Shown: in pieces, positions 5,963 through 6,695 of the stretch
Layout: every line of letters starts with the position of its first letter
How positions within the stretch are numbered: position 1 is the first letter of the stretch
Assembly (NCBI GenBank): GCA_041494275.1
Contig: JBGQAM010000086.1
Location: 1-6,695, forward strand
Reading direction: 5' to 3'
DNA: 6,695 nucleotides
Origin: COMBO-56-21 sp041494275
Lineage (GTDB): Archaea > Thermoplasmatota > Thermoplasmata > UBA10834
Program-made: the position numbers and the translations under genes
Notes under the pieces: generated by a model
What the model was told of the DNA's origin: nothing
Databases searched by the model: none
Seen by the model: only the letters and a program-made list of their open reading frames with translations

Positions 5963-6695
5963 ATTCCGCTGCCCCCTTCGTGAGACACGTCGGGAGGTGG
6001 CGGTGGCGGGGTCTCTTGATCCTGATCGGGAGGGGGCAACACTTCCGCTTGGGGAGGCGGAGGTTCGTTTGAGGCTGCAGCAGCCACCGGCAAGACCTCT
6101 TGTGGTGCTGGTGGTGGAGTCTCCTCTTCCTTCGTCTCAGCTTCCTTTCCGGTCTTCTCGCCCGCGAGAGTCTTGATCGTCACTCCGTCAGATGATATCT
6201 TCATGCTCCTCAAGCTGCTGTCGTGGGATGAGCCTCTGTACTTCTCGATGGTCACGCCTCGAGTCATTCCGCGACCGTCGATCCACTTGTGGAGCCTGAT
6301 CTCCCCTCTTGCGATGTGCACTTCGACCTCGGGCTTGGAAATCTCTGGTAGCTGGACGGTCAGCAGGCTCGTGACCCCAAGGTCTGAAAGGAGCCTGAAG
6401 AAGGATATGAGCGTTGAATTCTCCTCGCTCGTCCTTATGTAGAAATATTTGAGGGAGGTCAGAGAGTCCACGACTACCCTCGAGTACTTCCTCTGCCTCA
6501 TCTCCTGTTTCAGCAGCTCTTGGATCGTGCTCACGGTCATGTCCACGGGACTTCTGTCAGATGTCTGTCTGATCTCGCCCGCCATCTCCTTGAAGTAAAC
6601 GACCTTGCGCTCGGTCGAGACGTCCCTCACGGGTGTCTTGTCGTAGCTCATGATGTCAGGTGTCGCGTCGAAAACCTGCACTCTGTCAATGTCCC
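5959..6695 (-). CDS. KaiC-like RecA-superfamily ATPase with proline-rich C-terminal tail, 5' partial
   Basis: The C-terminal part of a second KaiC-like ATPase, paralogous to the one that follows it. The frame remains open to the right edge (codons read DIDRVQVFDA), matching the KIRILDV region of its neighbour, so the Walker A half lies outside the window and the GTG at 6681 is not the start. Counting from that GTG, Walker B is RVVVDSL (68-74, Asp72) followed by TSLKYF, then RGEIRLHK (125-132) and VTIEKYRGSSHD (143-154). After residue 175 the RecA-like domain gives way to a Glu/Lys-rich linker and a tail (about 188-240) with 18 prolines in 53 residues, including a run of six. The sister protein lacks this tail, which looks disordered and may bind a partner. 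The gene is first of the coupled pair (ATGA overlap); its promoter is not in view. Confidence 0.88.
   Translation of the reverse strand, partial: DIDRVQVFDATPDIMSYDKTPVRDVSTERKVVYFKEMAGEIRQTSDRSPVDMTVSTIQELLKQEMRQRKYSRVVVDSLTSLKYFYIRTSEENSTLISFFRLLSDLGVTSLLTVQLPEISKPEVEVHIARGEIRLHKWIDGRGMTRGVTIEKYRGSSHDSSLRSMKISSDGVTIKTLAGEKTGKEAETKEEETPPPAPQEVLPVAAAASNEPPPPQAEVLPPPDQDQETPPPPPPDVSHEGGSGI
5962..6120 (-). other. Proline-rich low-complexity coding segment
   Basis: This segment encodes the C-terminal tail of the upstream KaiC-like ATPase. It has several runs of three to six prolines separated by short acidic or alanine-rich spacers, ending in a Gly/Ser-rich stretch. The spacers are not identical, so it is low-complexity sequence rather than a strict tandem repeat. 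It also contains the ribosome-binding G-run for the next gene. Confidence 0.7.
5972..5976 (-). promoter_or_regulatory. Shine-Dalgarno-like G-run for the second KaiC-like gene
   Basis: The minus strand reads AAGGGGGCAGC, placing GGGGG nine bases before the ATG at 5962. It lies inside the last glycine codons of the upstream gene, whose TGA overlaps the ATG. This supports the start choice and reinitiation-type coupling. Confidence 0.5.

Noticed and set aside
5962..6120. Tandem DNA repeat or CRISPR-like array
   Set aside because: The repetition comes from proline codon runs with unequal spacers inside a coding frame; there are no constant repeat and spacer units.

Overview
The window looks archaeal, most likely from the Thermoplasmata or a related euryarchaeal lineage; this placement is an inference. 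The evidence is a group of archaeal-type TATA boxes about 26 bases upstream of likely transcription starts, at least one probably leaderless gene, a tRNA without an encoded CCA, two single-domain KaiC/RecA-like ATPases in tandem, and a small secreted protein ending in a PEF-CTERM-like surface-anchoring signal. No rRNA, insertion sequence, integrase or CRISPR array is visible, and no gene-free stretch exceeds about 130 bases.

Left part (1-2821): the 3' part of a family 5 (peptide/solute) ABC transporter substrate-binding protein runs in from the left edge on the plus strand. It converges, with a 9-base gap, on a minus-strand multi-pass membrane protein of unrecognised family. A 127-base intergenic region, carrying the membrane protein's probable promoter, separates that gene from a divergent plus-strand SnoaL/NTF2-like small protein.

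Middle (2851-3935, minus strand): a secreted protein with a carboxypeptidase-regulatory-like beta-sandwich and a PEF-CTERM tail, then a 92-residue zinc-ribbon protein with its own near-leaderless promoter, then tRNA-Ile(GAU). The tRNA carries C instead of the near-universal U at position 55.

Right part (4000-6695, minus strand): in transcription order, a KaiC-like ATPase with a proline-rich C-terminal tail (5' end outside the window), a second KaiC-like ATPase translationally coupled to it by an ATGA overlap, and a C45-family Ntn-hydrolase (isopenicillin-N acyltransferase-like) starting just downstream. The two ATPases are clear paralogues and probably form one complex or regulatory module. 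The hydrolase is close enough to be co-transcribed but also has a TATA box of its own. No complete novel system can be proven here. The most interesting items are the coupled ATPase pair with its divergent tail, the neighbouring acyltransferase-like enzyme, the C55 tRNA and the orphan membrane protein.
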